A DNA stretch of 64,000 nucleotides from Mesonia hippocampi (GCF_014197445.1 NZ_JACIFO010000002.1:248001-312000); one strand, 5' to 3'. Positions 8,854 through 18,180 are shown, counted from the first letter of the stretch. The notes: a model not told the origin generated them from the sequence alone. Numbers and translations are program-made.

Positions 8854-10020
8854 TTATGAATTGGATTTTATGTAATATGAAAACGCATAAAACATCCAAG
8901 CTTGAGCCCAACGCATATAAGGTATTTTTGAAGATAAAAATTTTCTTTTTTGATAATAAAAATAACCTTTCTTATCCTGCATATTGGTAATGGTCCATGT
9001 TAACACCCGGTTAACTTCATTGGAGTACTCCTGTAACTTTCCTAATTTATATAATGTAACTATAAATTGTGCTGGAGCATGTATATCTATCGGATAAGTT
9101 TGATTGTTGTAATACTTCGACTTCCCGTCTGCTGTAAAAAAGTTATTTATATAATAATCAAATCCCAAATCGATTTCATTTTGATATGAAGTATCTCCTG
9201 AAATATGTTGGTATGTATGTAAGCATTCTAAATTGTAACCTGTATGAAAACTATCTATCCACTGGTGATAAGGTAAATTACTATACGCCCAAGCACCTGT
9301 TTCCTGTTGTTTATCTACAACATATTGTACTATTTTTTTAGAAAACGCTAAATATTCTTCTTCCTTAAAAATGGGATATAAAAGGCATAAGGTTTTTACC
9401 CCTAATAAACCGGCATTAAAAACTTGTGTATGGTCTAATGGAGAATAAGATAATGTAAAGTTATTTTTATCATCAAAAGTTTTATTCAAATCTTTGGTTA
9501 TAAATAACCCAACCGACTTTAAGGTTTCTAAAATATCTTTACGCTTTGTGATATGGTAAGCCTCGATAAGGGCTTCTGTTATAAACGATGTAGCTACCAC
9601 CGTTGGTGTGTTTTTAGGCTGAAAAAAGGCTCGTGCTTGCCAATCAAAATTATATCCCCAACAAACTCCACTATATCCTTTTGCTTGTTTCTCTAAAAGT
9701 AAATTGATAAGGTTATTTATCTGGATTAAATGCGCTTCTTTTTTTTCTATTTTATACAGATTGCAGTAACCTATTAAAAAAAGCCCCAAGCCTTTTGGAT
9801 TATGTGTTTTATCTACCCCAGTTATAGGTCTTAAATTAACAGGTAGGCGTTTAAAAAGCTGTATCCATGCTAGCCGAGCAAACCTACTTTTCTTTAAAAA
9901 AGGGGTTTTATTAAACAATTTACTGTTTAAACCGTCGTAAGGATCCCAGCCTTTAAAGTCTTGAGATTCGCAAAATAGTTTTAATTTTAAAAAACTTTTC
10001 TTAGCCGTTGTATTCTGCAA
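8854..10020 (-). CDS. Alpha/alpha-toroid protein of the polysaccharide locus, function unknown
   Basis: A 388-residue soluble protein with no signal peptide. It has repeated helical hairpins with Trp- and Tyr-rich turns (for example SGVCWGYNFDWQAR and HQWIDSFHTGYNLECL), the pattern of six-hairpin/toroid enzymes acting on glycans or prenyl chains. Relatives in polysaccharide loci are often labelled delta-aminolevulinate dehydratase; I see no support for that reaction. A glycan-modifying role, such as uronyl hydrolase, lyase or epimerase, is an inference from fold and neighbours. It lies 7 bases after the O-antigen ligase-like gene. Confidence 0.7.
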   Translation of the reverse strand: MQNTTAKKSFLKLKLFCESQDFKGWDPYDGLNSKLFNKTPFLKKSRFARLAWIQLFKRLPVNLRPITGVDKTHNPKGLGLFLIGYCNLYKIEKKEAHLIQINNLINLLLEKQAKGYSGVCWGYNFDWQARAFFQPKNTPTVVATSFITEALIEAYHITKRKDILETLKSVGLFITKDLNKTFDDKNNFTLSYSPLDHTQVFNAGLLGVKTLCLLYPIFKEEEYLAFSKKIVQYVVDKQQETGAWAYSNLPYHQWIDSFHTGYNLECLHTYQHISGDTSYQNEIDLGFDYYINNFFTADGKSKYYNNQTYPIDIHAPAQFIVTLYKLGKLQEYSNEVNRVLTWTITNMQDKKGYFYYQKRKFLSSKIPYMRWAQAWMFYAFSYYIKSNS

Positions 10021-10027
10021 AGCTTAT

Positions 10028-11242
10028 CTAATTATTAATTTCTAATTTCTTTTTATTGCTAAAGTGAATTATACTACAAAGCAATGCCACAATGAGTATT
10101 CCTGATTGACGCTCCAAAATAGATTCGGTAATTCCGTACATAAAAAAAAGTAGTACTATTAATATTCCAAAAATATCATTCATCCGAATTGCGTAAACTA
10201 ATGCCGTTAAGAGTAATATTATATAGCTAAAAACTCCAATAAAACCATTAGATAGCAACAACTCTATGTATTCATTATGAGTATTATACTTATTTTTATA
10301 ACCTACTAAAAAATCATTTTTTAAATACTGATTGTATAAATTTTCTTTTCCGTCTCCCGTTCCTTTTCCTATTAAATAGTTTATGGGTTTTAAGGTTTCT
10401 AATGCCGATTTCCAATGCACCAATCTTGTATTTAGCTCGTTGTTTTCGGTGATTTTATCAGGGTTTTCTGATATAGACTCAAATCGAGCAACATAATTAC
10501 TACTAAATAACAAAGTGCTTAGTAAAGCGGTTATCACTATTAGGCTTAAAAAAACTTTTTGTCTTTTCTGTGTAATTTGAATTTTAATAAAGTAAATAGC
10601 CACCAATAATAACGCCAAAATAGCAATTCTGGCACTTAACAAGTAAATAAATACCAATAAAACAACAATGCCTAATAATGAAAGAAATTTATTTGTTCTC
10701 TTCAGGTATAACATATCATATACAAAATATACAAGTGCAATTACACAGTATAAAGAATAGTAGGTTGTATGCTTATCGAGCAACAAGGCTAATTTATCAT
10801 AAACAAAATAAGACCCTAAGCCTTGCGTATACATATAGCTAGCCTTTAAAAATGCAAACACCGCCATTAATACCACCGATATGCTAAATATTTTTACAAA
10901 ATTATACTTATTCTTTAATAAATTTTCTTGATTTGTAGCCATAATAAAAGGCAGTAGTAACAAAGGAAGCTTATCTTTTAATTGCTCCAATCCGTGCGAG
11001 GTATTTTGCGTATATAGCATTCCCAGAATAAGAACAATATAGAGACCACTTAATAAACCAAGGCTTGCTAAGTTTTTTTTAATTGTAAGCGCTTTTTCTT
11101 TAAAAGAACTTTGTAATAACCAAGCTATACAAAGCACAATAAATGCTTGGGTTGATAAACTATATTTTGGCATAGGAAGCGTAATAAACACCATTGCCAA
11201 ACTCCAATTAAAAAAATGCTGTTTGAGTTTATTTATTTCCAT
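10028..11242 (-). CDS. O-antigen ligase/polymerase family membrane protein (first of two)
   Basis: A 404-residue polytopic protein with about ten to twelve membrane segments and the Wzy_C-like feature of a large periplasmic loop ending in GTGDGKENLYNQYL and NTHNEYIELLLSNGFIG. The NTHNEYIELL motif is typical of WaaL/Wzy ligases. It would join or polymerise lipid-linked repeat units on the periplasmic side. Its start overlaps the SGNH gene by 14 bases, so they are translationally linked. Whether it is the ligase or the polymerase cannot be told; a second candidate is at 15001-16218. Confidence 0.85.
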   Translation of the reverse strand: MEINKLKQHFFNWSLAMVFITLPMPKYSLSTQAFIVLCIAWLLQSSFKEKALTIKKNLASLGLLSGLYIVLILGMLYTQNTSHGLEQLKDKLPLLLLPFIMATNQENLLKNKYNFVKIFSISVVLMAVFAFLKASYMYTQGLGSYFVYDKLALLLDKHTTYYSLYCVIALVYFVYDMLYLKRTNKFLSLLGIVVLLVFIYLLSARIAILALLLVAIYFIKIQITQKRQKVFLSLIVITALLSTLLFSSNYVARFESISENPDKITENNELNTRLVHWKSALETLKPINYLIGKGTGDGKENLYNQYLKNDFLVGYKNKYNTHNEYIELLLSNGFIGVFSYIILLLTALVYAIRMNDIFGILIVLLFFMYGITESILERQSGILIVALLCSIIHFSNKKKLEINN

Positions 11243-12158
11243 CTATTTTTTTATTAAGAAGTTCTACCAATTGTTTATATGCTTCTGCATTATAATGTAT
11301 GCCGTCTTGCGTTTTTACCCCTGTTTTTTGATTTTTAATAAGTGCATAAAAATCTATTATTTCTACTTGATTTTTAGCTATACTCGGTAATTGTTTATTT
11401 ATAGCTTGATTATATTTTTCTCTTTTATTATCGAGCGATGGCGGAAGGTTTATAACATAAATAGTTGCCTTAGGGCTTTTTCTTAGCAAGGTTTCTTTTA
11501 AGGTATTAAAACCTTCTATAACTTTAGGTGTGTGTGTTGTTATATCGTGTGTTCCAAGCATAACAACATATACACTAGCGGCTGGTATATTTGCTTTATT
11601 CTCTAGTGTTTTTTCTACACTATTTAAAATTTCTCCTGTATAAGGAAAGCCATAAACATCTGTTTGGTTACCTACAAAAACATAGTTTTTATTTTCTTCG
11701 AATAACCATTTTCGAACATTTTTACCTCCACGCCAAAGCAAATGAGCATCTGTAATTATATTTATCTTTAAATTTCCAGGCTGTTTTACTGGTAAACGTA
11801 CGGTTTTAGCAGAAGCTTTTCCTTTTTTTATAGGTTGATTTAAAACCCAAAAACCTCCTGTAAACTTAATTTTATTTTGCTTGATATATGCGTTTTCAAA
11901 ATTGAAGTAATAATTGTTGTTTAATAAAAGTGTATTCCCTGTAACTTGTTCGGGTGTTTTTTGCGTGGTTATTTCTATATAATTATACCTTACAGAATCT
12001 ATTTTTACTTCTCCAAAATCTTCTAGATTCTCTATCGAATCCCATTGGTAATTAAATTGCCAAAATTTCTCTTCTTTCTTTTTAGAAAAATCTATTATTA
12101 AATAGCCTATCAAAATAATGTAGGTGATTATTAATGCTTTTATAGGTATAGATTTCAT
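11229..12158 (-). CDS. SGNH/GDSL-type hydrolase, membrane-anchored
   Basis: A 309-residue protein with one N-terminal membrane segment (about residues 8-23) and a periplasmic SGNH-like domain from about residue 150. The block I segment is NIITDAHLLWRGG, with Asp-Ala-His where GDS is usual, so the nucleophile is not obvious. The C-terminal DGIHYNAEAYKQL matches the block V D-x-x-H pair. It may be an acetyl esterase acting on the glycan, but the altered block I leaves catalysis in doubt. Its start follows a decayed coding remnant by 6 bases. Confidence 0.72.
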   Translation of the reverse strand: MKSIPIKALIITYIILIGYLIIDFSKKKEEKFWQFNYQWDSIENLEDFGEVKIDSVRYNYIEITTQKTPEQVTGNTLLLNNNYYFNFENAYIKQNKIKFTGGFWVLNQPIKKGKASAKTVRLPVKQPGNLKINIITDAHLLWRGGKNVRKWLFEENKNYVFVGNQTDVYGFPYTGEILNSVEKTLENKANIPAASVYVVMLGTHDITTHTPKVIEGFNTLKETLLRKSPKATIYVINLPPSLDNKREKYNQAINKQLPSIAKNQVEIIDFYALIKNQKTGVKTQDGIHYNAEAYKQLVELLNKKIDGNK

Positions 12159-12164
12159 AGAAAT

Positions 12165-12257
12165 TTAATGTAGATTTGATTGTATAAAAGTAGTTATTTT
12201 TTCTGCCATATAGTGAGCTTCTTTTACCTCAAAAAGGAATTGTTCTAGAAAGCACTT
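12165..12257 (-). pseudogene. Possible 3' remnant of a lost gene
   Basis: In the 156-base gap between the SGNH and CapK-like genes, the minus strand holds 30 sense codons with protein-like composition (including FEVKEAHYMAEKI) ending in a TAA 6 bases before the SGNH start. That is the spacing expected of an operon neighbour. An in-frame stop lies just upstream and there is no plausible start, so it looks like the tail of a deleted gene. The family is not recognisable and it could be chance. Confidence 0.3.
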
Positions 12258-12314
12258 TTAGCTGATGTTTATTTTAATTATTTTGTTCTTACAAAAGAAA
12301 TTAAATCCATCTTT

Positions 12315-13565
12315 TCATATTTTTGATATTACAAATTTATATTTTCCAGAAGCTGATGTAATCAAATCTTTTTCTAAAATTACTTGAAATTCTATCTCAA
12401 CCTCATCTCCAAGTCTTTTTCGCAGTTTAGCCTCTAATATATTTGTAGCTATTGTTTTAGCCTCTTCTTCTTTTACTAAATTTATACACAATTTATCTAA
12501 AGAAACCTGAATGACTTGAGCTTTTTGTAAACCTTCTATTCCTGTAAAATCTCTATTTAACCTATTTATTCTTGTGCCATCTTTTAGTACAATAGCATCC
12601 TCCAATCTGCCTACAATGCTTTTTATTTCTACCGATTTTTTTGTAGCGCTGTAAGTTGATGTTGTTTCTATAAGATCGTTTACTTGATAACGTATTAAAG
12701 GAAAAGTAGTGTTTATAAGTCCTGTGGTTATTACTTCTGTTTGCTTATACTCTGTTATCGCATACAAAGGAGGCTCATAATAAGCATCGTTTTCTGAATA
12801 TAGCGCTATTGTTCGTTCAGCATTTCCGTACCAATCAAAAATAGTGGTGGTTAATAATTGTTCTATCTTCTCCCGTTGAAATCCTAAAATATTTTCAGAG
12901 CTTGTAAACGTTAATGGGATTTTTAGTTTTGTATTTTCTTTTGCCAATAATAAAGCAAAATTATAGGCTGTACTTGGGTAACTAATTAACGCTTTAGGAG
13001 CAAAATCTTTAACTTTATCAATAATCTGCCTAGCGTTTTCTTTGTTTAAATGATTAGGTGAAATGTATAAAGTGTTTTCTGCTTTATTGAATTTAAAAAG
13101 TGATGTTCTGTTTAAATCGCTTCGAAAAGAAATTTTTCTATCCTTACTTGTTAAACCACAATTATTTCTGTACCACCAAACATAAGCATTCTCTTTAAGA
13201 ATAGCTTTTAAATCTCTATAAACCATTAATGGCGAACCTGTACTTCCGCTTGTAAAACCTTTGATAATGCCTATGGGCATTTTTTTACTTAAAAAAGCTT
13301 TAGGGTTGGTTTTTACCATTGCTTTGGTTAGTACAGGTAGTTTTGGCAAATCATCTAAACTGGATATTTTATAAATATCTATCCCATTTTCTTTGTAGAA
13401 TTTAGGGTAAAAAGTTGTTTTTTGCGCAGCTTTAATCAGCTTTAAAAATGCCTGGTTTTGTGTTTCTTTTAGCGTGTTAAGTTTAAAATAAGCATCTATT
13501 TTCTTTATTTCTTTTTCAAGAAAAAAGTTATGACGAAGGCTATATTTTAATTTATCTTTTATCAT
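12315..13565 (-). CDS. CapK / phenylacetate-CoA ligase-like adenylating enzyme
   Basis: A 416-residue AMP-forming ligase-like protein. The P-loop-like motif FTSGSTGSPLMVYRD is near residue 105, a WYGNAERTIAL segment lies in the middle, and a GRLEDAIVLKDG hinge begins the C-terminal domain, as in PaaK and CapK proteins. In capsule and O-antigen loci such enzymes are thought to activate an acyl group or amino acid for attachment to a sugar. Its ATG overlaps the stop of the acetyltransferase by one base. Its acyl substrate is unknown. Confidence 0.85.
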   Translation of the reverse strand: MIKDKLKYSLRHNFFLEKEIKKIDAYFKLNTLKETQNQAFLKLIKAAQKTTFYPKFYKENGIDIYKISSLDDLPKLPVLTKAMVKTNPKAFLSKKMPIGIIKGFTSGSTGSPLMVYRDLKAILKENAYVWWYRNNCGLTSKDRKISFRSDLNRTSLFKFNKAENTLYISPNHLNKENARQIIDKVKDFAPKALISYPSTAYNFALLLAKENTKLKIPLTFTSSENILGFQREKIEQLLTTTIFDWYGNAERTIALYSENDAYYEPPLYAITEYKQTEVITTGLINTTFPLIRYQVNDLIETTSTYSATKKSVEIKSIVGRLEDAIVLKDGTRINRLNRDFTGIEGLQKAQVIQVSLDKLCINLVKEEEAKTIATNILEAKLRKRLGDEVEIEFQVILEKDLITSASGKYKFVISKI

Positions 13566-13987
13566 TAATTATATTTGATGATTTTTGCGGGAATTCCAGC
13601 TACTACGGCGTTATCTGGCACATCGTGAACAACTACAGCATTTGCACCTACAGTTACATTATTTCCTATTTTAATTGGGCCTAAAATTTTTGAACCTGTT
13701 GCTAAATATACGTTATCGCCAATAACAGGCACTTCATAATGCCCAGATTTACCACCAACGGTAACTTGAGTTCCTATCATACAGTTTTTCCCCATAACCG
13801 TTCTTTTATGCAACACAACACCTATTCCGCTATAAGCAAAACGAGTGCCTTTACCTAAACTACACTCATAAGGAATGCTAGAATTATAAATTAAAAAACA
13901 AAGTAGTTTTATCAATTTAGGAAGCACAGGAATTCTCTTTTGATAAAGTTTATGGGCTAAATAATAAAAGGAATAGGCATTAATCAT
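13565..13987 (-). CDS. Serine O-acetyltransferase-like left-handed beta-helix acetyltransferase
   Basis: A 140-residue protein made mostly of hexapeptide repeats (GIGVVL..., MIGTQVTVGG, VYLATGSKILGP, VTVGANAVVVHDVP), ending in the usual VVAGIPAKIIK. It lacks the long N-terminal helical domain of true CysE, so it is more likely a sugar acetyltransferase of the polysaccharide locus than a cysteine-synthesis enzyme. It overlaps the GT4 gene by 8 bases and the CapK-like gene by one. Confidence 0.87.
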   Translation of the reverse strand: MINAYSFYYLAHKLYQKRIPVLPKLIKLLCFLIYNSSIPYECSLGKGTRFAYSGIGVVLHKRTVMGKNCMIGTQVTVGGKSGHYEVPVIGDNVYLATGSKILGPIKIGNNVTVGANAVVVHDVPDNAVVAGIPAKIIKYN

Positions 13988-15014
13988 AACTTTCTAAAAT
14001 TCTTTTAAAAACAATATCTGAATTAAATTTTTTAAAACTACTTAACGCGTTTTTACTATATGCTGTATAATTATCTGTAGTAAAACTTTGCATCGCATTT
14101 GCCAAGGATTTTGGCGATTTTGTAGGAATAAGTAACCCATCTTTATGGTTGGCAACCAATTCTTTTAAGGCATTCCAGTCTGTACAAATTATAGGAACAC
14201 CTACCGATAGTGCTTCTATTATTACTCCAGGATACCCCTCTCCTTGGTGAAAGGTAGGTAAAAGCATTACGTCGTAACCTGTAAGCGTGGGGACTACTTT
14301 TTCCGCGGGTAAGTTTCCGCAGTAATTTAACCCCATTTCATTAAGTTTAGTTTCGGTATAAAAACGTTTATCTATAGGTCCGTAAATATCTACTGTATAT
14401 GCTTCTGGCAGCGTTTTTAACGCTTCTGCTATAATTTCTACACCTTTGGTTGGTGTTACCCTAGATATAAAAACAAAACGCATGCTATAGCTTTTTACAG
14501 GAATTTCAATAGCTGAAGGTTTCCTAGAGTTTGGTAGCCATTCTACTCGTATATTTTTTTCGTTAAAATAAGTTATCATCTCTAGTGTTTCCATAAAAAT
14601 AGTGTTGGAACTAAAAATGGTTCTTTTTAAAATATATTGAAAAAATAATGGCAAGCGCTCATATTTTTTATGAAAATCTCCCCCTACAAAATGATAGGTT
14701 ATTTTTTTAGAACAAAGTTTACTAAGCAAAATAATAAATGGCGCTATTGTTAAGTGAAAATCGGCAGAGGCATGAATGCTTACATGTGTTTTTCCTTTTA
14801 TTCTTCTTAAAAATTTGAATGGAAGAAGAAAATAATCGAAAAGTTGAGCCTTAGGTTTCCAGTTCTTTCGAGTAGAAAGAAAATCTACTTTTACGCCCTG
14901 CTCCTGCAAATACTCATATATACGTTTGGTAAGTACGGTAGCTCCTCCGATAGAACGAGCATCGGAAGTAGGTAAATTACCCAGCATTAATATTTTTTGC
15001 TTAGACATTTTCAT
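13980..15014 (-). CDS. Glycosyltransferase family 4 protein
   Basis: A 344-residue GT-B retaining glycosyltransferase. The N-terminal GGATVLTKRIYEYL acceptor-domain motif and the C-terminal E-x7-E motif in GEGYPGVIIEALSVGVPII are complete. It should add one sugar to the lipid-linked repeat unit in the cytoplasm. Two ATG codons are possible, at 15014 and 15008; both overlap the end of the polymerase-like gene (stop at 15001), which shows tight operon packing. Confidence 0.92.
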   Translation of the reverse strand: MKMSKQKILMLGNLPTSDARSIGGATVLTKRIYEYLQEQGVKVDFLSTRKNWKPKAQLFDYFLLPFKFLRRIKGKTHVSIHASADFHLTIAPFIILLSKLCSKKITYHFVGGDFHKKYERLPLFFQYILKRTIFSSNTIFMETLEMITYFNEKNIRVEWLPNSRKPSAIEIPVKSYSMRFVFISRVTPTKGVEIIAEALKTLPEAYTVDIYGPIDKRFYTETKLNEMGLNYCGNLPAEKVVPTLTGYDVMLLPTFHQGEGYPGVIIEALSVGVPIICTDWNALKELVANHKDGLLIPTKSPKSLANAMQSFTTDNYTAYSKNALSSFKKFNSDIVFKRILESYD

Positions 15015-16218
15015 GTTTCTGTGTGTAATAAATTACTGGAAAAACCCATATTAGAGCAACAACCAAATAGCCTGTATTGTTTAATGAGTAGGAAAAAGCA
15101 GCATCAAAAAACAAGGCAAAGTATATGATACAGAGTATACGCAATGCGGGTATTGTTATTTTTTTTCTAAATAAAGGAGAAAGAAGAAATAATAAGTAGG
15201 CAAGCGCTCCTAACAAACCTATTTCAACAAATAAATGTGGAAAATAAGTATCGGTTGTGGCTAACTCCAAACCATACCAATTAAAATTTACCTCTCCATA
15301 AAAAGGCGATTTATGTGTTACCGAAGCAGGACCGCCAAAGCTTCCTAATCCTTCTCCTAATAATAACCCGGTATGCTCAAGCATCACCCTATAAGATTCT
15401 GATCTTGCAGAAGTTCCTTCAGAGATGTATAACTCTGTACGTAATTTTGCTCCTTCTATAAATTCATAGGCTTTTTCTGGAAAAGAAACTATAAAAATAA
15501 CGGTCATTAACAAAAAGGCACTTACAATTTGAAGCTTCTTTTTTGATAAAATAAAAATTAAAATAAAAAAGGTAATAATCCCTTTATAAGATATACTCGC
15601 AAACAAACCTACAACAGCTAGCAACATCAGTAATACTTTAAACTTGCCTTTATAAAATGTTTCTACCAAAAAAAACATTAACAAACACAAAAAACCAAAT
15701 AAGCTAAAAAAACCCATTATCCCCGTAGCTCTCAAAAAACCGTTAACGGTAGGTGCTGTATAATATCCATTGTCATGAATATCAAAAAACCATAATACTA
15801 CCCCTTTTTGCCAAAGGATATAATGAAAAACTTGCGCAACAATATTGATAAGTAAAAAGGCAATAAAAAATTTAAAAATAAGCTTAAACTTATGCCTTAA
15901 CGTAAAACTGTAAAAAATAATAACCACCGGAAATAAATACCTTATCAGCTCTTCTAACCCTGCTCTAAAGCTAAACGAAAGGAATAGATGGATTACAAGT
16001 ATTGGAAGTACGATTAAAAATAACTGTACACTTATAATATTAAATTTACCTTTAGTTACACTAAAAATCAACATTAATAAAAGTGCCAAAAATTTAACTC
16101 CTACCCCAAGTTGTGGGGCTATAAAGTGAAATATTTCTGATAGAAACACCAAAACAAGCGGAAATAGAAGAAATGCATCTTCTATTTTACTTTTATGTAT
16201 GGCGAGAGAGAGTTTCAT
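15001..16218 (-). CDS. O-antigen polymerase-like membrane protein (second of two)
   Basis: A 405-residue polytopic protein with about eleven or twelve membrane segments and a long loop around GEGLGSFGGPASVTHK and TDTYFPHLFVEIGLLGALAY, the usual place of the Wzy/WaaL periplasmic loop. By its position next to the flippase and GT4 it is the better candidate for the Wzy polymerase, while 10028-11242 may be the ligase. This split of roles is inference. Confidence 0.8.
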   Translation of the reverse strand: MKLSLAIHKSKIEDAFLLFPLVLVFLSEIFHFIAPQLGVGVKFLALLLMLIFSVTKGKFNIISVQLFLIVLPILVIHLFLSFSFRAGLEELIRYLFPVVIIFYSFTLRHKFKLIFKFFIAFLLINIVAQVFHYILWQKGVVLWFFDIHDNGYYTAPTVNGFLRATGIMGFFSLFGFLCLLMFFLVETFYKGKFKVLLMLLAVVGLFASISYKGIITFFILIFILSKKKLQIVSAFLLMTVIFIVSFPEKAYEFIEGAKLRTELYISEGTSARSESYRVMLEHTGLLLGEGLGSFGGPASVTHKSPFYGEVNFNWYGLELATTDTYFPHLFVEIGLLGALAYLLFLLSPLFRKKITIPALRILCIIYFALFFDAAFSYSLNNTGYLVVALIWVFPVIYYTQKHENV

Positions 16219-16239
16219 AGGCTTAACGCAATGTTTCTT

Positions 16240-17409
16240 TTATATTTCATTGGTAACATAATATCTTAAAATAACGTACCTTATAGCTAACGACAATAAA
16301 CTTCCTAATGCTATACCTATAAGCCCAAACAGCTTAAAAAACAAAAAGCTTATTATTAAATTAAATAATAAAATAAAAATATTAATATATAAATTCTGTT
16401 TGTACCTTTTTTGTATAATGATGCAAGCTCCAAACAAAACAGATTGAGACTGAAAAAATTTAGCCGCTAATATTGTTAAAAACAAATACATTGTGGTACT
16501 ATAATTCTCATAATAAGTATTAATAAGTATTAAATACGCAGATAAAAGAAATAAAAGAAAAAATAAAGAATAAACCCCTATTCTTTTATCAAGGTTTTTA
16601 ATTTTATTCTCTTTCTTTATACTCTCAACATCTACTTGAACTATTGTAAGAGGAATAAAAATTAACATATTAGCTATATTTAATACAAAGCTATAGTTTG
16701 CAATATCATTATTCGCATTTTCTGAAATCAATTTAATAATCATAATATCAGTATATAGAAACATTATATTAGCAAAATTACTAACAACCAATGTTAATGT
16801 ATTCAATATCATTTTTTTAAATAATCTATAATACTTTTTTAATCTATTTATATCAATCGAGAACGATATAATTAACTTTCCTATATAAATGACAGCAAAA
16901 GGAAACAATATATAGTTGATAGATATAAAAGAATACTGAGGTTGACTACTAAAAATGAGTAACAATAAAACCCCTATATAGAAAAAGAATGATATTATCG
17001 ATTTATAAATAGCTGATGTATTACTTCCTCTATCTGTTAAAAAATAAACAGGAAGTATCCCATTATTAAAAAATATAGCATGAAATAAAACGGGAATAAG
17101 CAAAAATAAGCTCTCCGAAATTATAAAAAAAGGAATAGACAACACTCCTAGAAGAAGAAGAAATAAAAAAGAAAGTGTAAAAAAATAAATTTTACTTAGC
17201 TTACTTCTTGTATATGTTAACAATAAACTTGGTAAACCAAAAGCAAAAAATACTGTAAGAGATTCTATAATTTTTTTATAAAATTCTAACTCTCCATATG
17301 CTTCTTTAGAAAGGAAATAAGCAGCATATAATAGTACTAAATACTCTAACCCTCTACTAAAAGCTATAGATGTCCCGTAAATGATATATTTTTTATTTAT
17401 AAATTTCAC
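16240..17409 (-). CDS. Wzx-like flippase (polysaccharide biosynthesis / MATE-like protein)
   Basis: A 389-residue protein with about eleven or twelve membrane segments starting at YIIYGTSIAFSRGLEYLVLLY, of the oligosaccharidyl-lipid flippase type. It would carry lipid-linked repeat units across the inner membrane. It is visibly more AT-rich than its neighbours, which is common for flippase genes and for exchanged serotype cassettes. It is somewhat short for the family (often 400-480 residues). It sits 3 bases after cysQ. Confidence 0.82.
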   Translation of the reverse strand: MKFINKKYIIYGTSIAFSRGLEYLVLLYAAYFLSKEAYGELEFYKKIIESLTVFFAFGLPSLLLTYTRSKLSKIYFFTLSFLFLLLLGVLSIPFFIISESLFLLIPVLFHAIFFNNGILPVYFLTDRGSNTSAIYKSIISFFFYIGVLLLLIFSSQPQYSFISINYILFPFAVIYIGKLIISFSIDINRLKKYYRLFKKMILNTLTLVVSNFANIMFLYTDIMIIKLISENANNDIANYSFVLNIANMLIFIPLTIVQVDVESIKKENKIKNLDKRIGVYSLFFLLFLLSAYLILINTYYENYSTTMYLFLTILAAKFFQSQSVLFGACIIIQKRYKQNLYINIFILLFNLIISFLFFKLFGLIGIALGSLLSLAIRYVILRYYVTNEI

Positions 17410-17412
17410 ACC

Positions 17413-18180
17413 TCAACGTTTCACTATAAAATTAGGGTTTTGTAAATTCTCTTTATTGTATTGCAAAGGCTTTCCGCTATTTTGATTGATAATTTCTATA
17501 CCTAAACCATTACTTTTTAAAATGGCATGTGCCGCTGCGGTATCCCACTCCATTGTTGGAGAAAACCTCGGGTAAATTTCTGCCTTAGCTTCGGCTAAAT
17601 GCATAAACTTTAGAGAACTTCCCATGGGGATAATTTCCGCCTTTGGGAACTGAAGCACATAACTTGCCATCCTGCTGCTTAAATGCGATCTAGAGGTTAA
17701 TATACGTGTAATTTCTAAAGGTTGTTCTTTTCTCGTTAAAACAGTCGTTTTTTGATTGGTATAAACCTTTGCTGCGAGGTTTTCTCCTCCTACATAAAGC
17801 TTTTTCCAGACAGGAGCATAAATAACGCCCAAAACGGGTTTGTTTTTATAAATTAGAGCGATGTTTACACTAAACTCATCGTTGCGTTTTATAAATTCTT
17901 TCGTACCGTCTAAAGGGTCTACCATCCAGAAATAGGTCCAGTTTTTTCGTTCTGCAAAAGGAATTGTTCTGCCTTCTTCCGAAAGGATAGGGAAATCTGT
18001 TTCATTAAGTGCTTTTACAATAAGCTCATGGGCTTTTTGGTCTGCTTTTGTTAACGGACTATCGTCTTCTTTTTGCTCTACCGAAAAATCTTCTGATTGA
18101 TATACCGATAAAATTTCTTCGCCTGCATTTTTAGCCGCTTCCATAATTAGCGGAATATAATTTTTCAGCTCCATATCCAT
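17413..18180 (-). CDS. cysQ: 3'(2'),5'-bisphosphate nucleotidase CysQ
   Basis: A 255-residue inositol-monophosphatase-fold enzyme that turns 3'-phosphoadenosine 5'-phosphate into AMP. Metal site motifs are present: the SEEGR segment near residue 71, DPLDGTKEFIKRNDEFSVNIAL near 92-113, and EWDTAAAHAIL near 215. Two ATG starts, 18180 and 18174, are possible. No sulfate-activation gene is nearby; its place between rfbD and the flippase may point to sulfated glycan, or it may simply travel with the locus. Confidence 0.93.
   Translation of the reverse strand: MDMELKNYIPLIMEAAKNAGEEILSVYQSEDFSVEQKEDDSPLTKADQKAHELIVKALNETDFPILSEEGRTIPFAERKNWTYFWMVDPLDGTKEFIKRNDEFSVNIALIYKNKPVLGVIYAPVWKKLYVGGENLAAKVYTNQKTTVLTRKEQPLEITRILTSRSHLSSRMASYVLQFPKAEIIPMGSSLKFMHLAEAKAEIYPRFSPTMEWDTAAAHAILKSNGLGIEIINQNSGKPLQYNKENLQNPNFIVKR

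Noticed and set aside
13565-13987. cysE serine acetyltransferase for cysteine synthesis
   Set aside because: Too short and without the CysE N-terminal domain; context is sugar modification.
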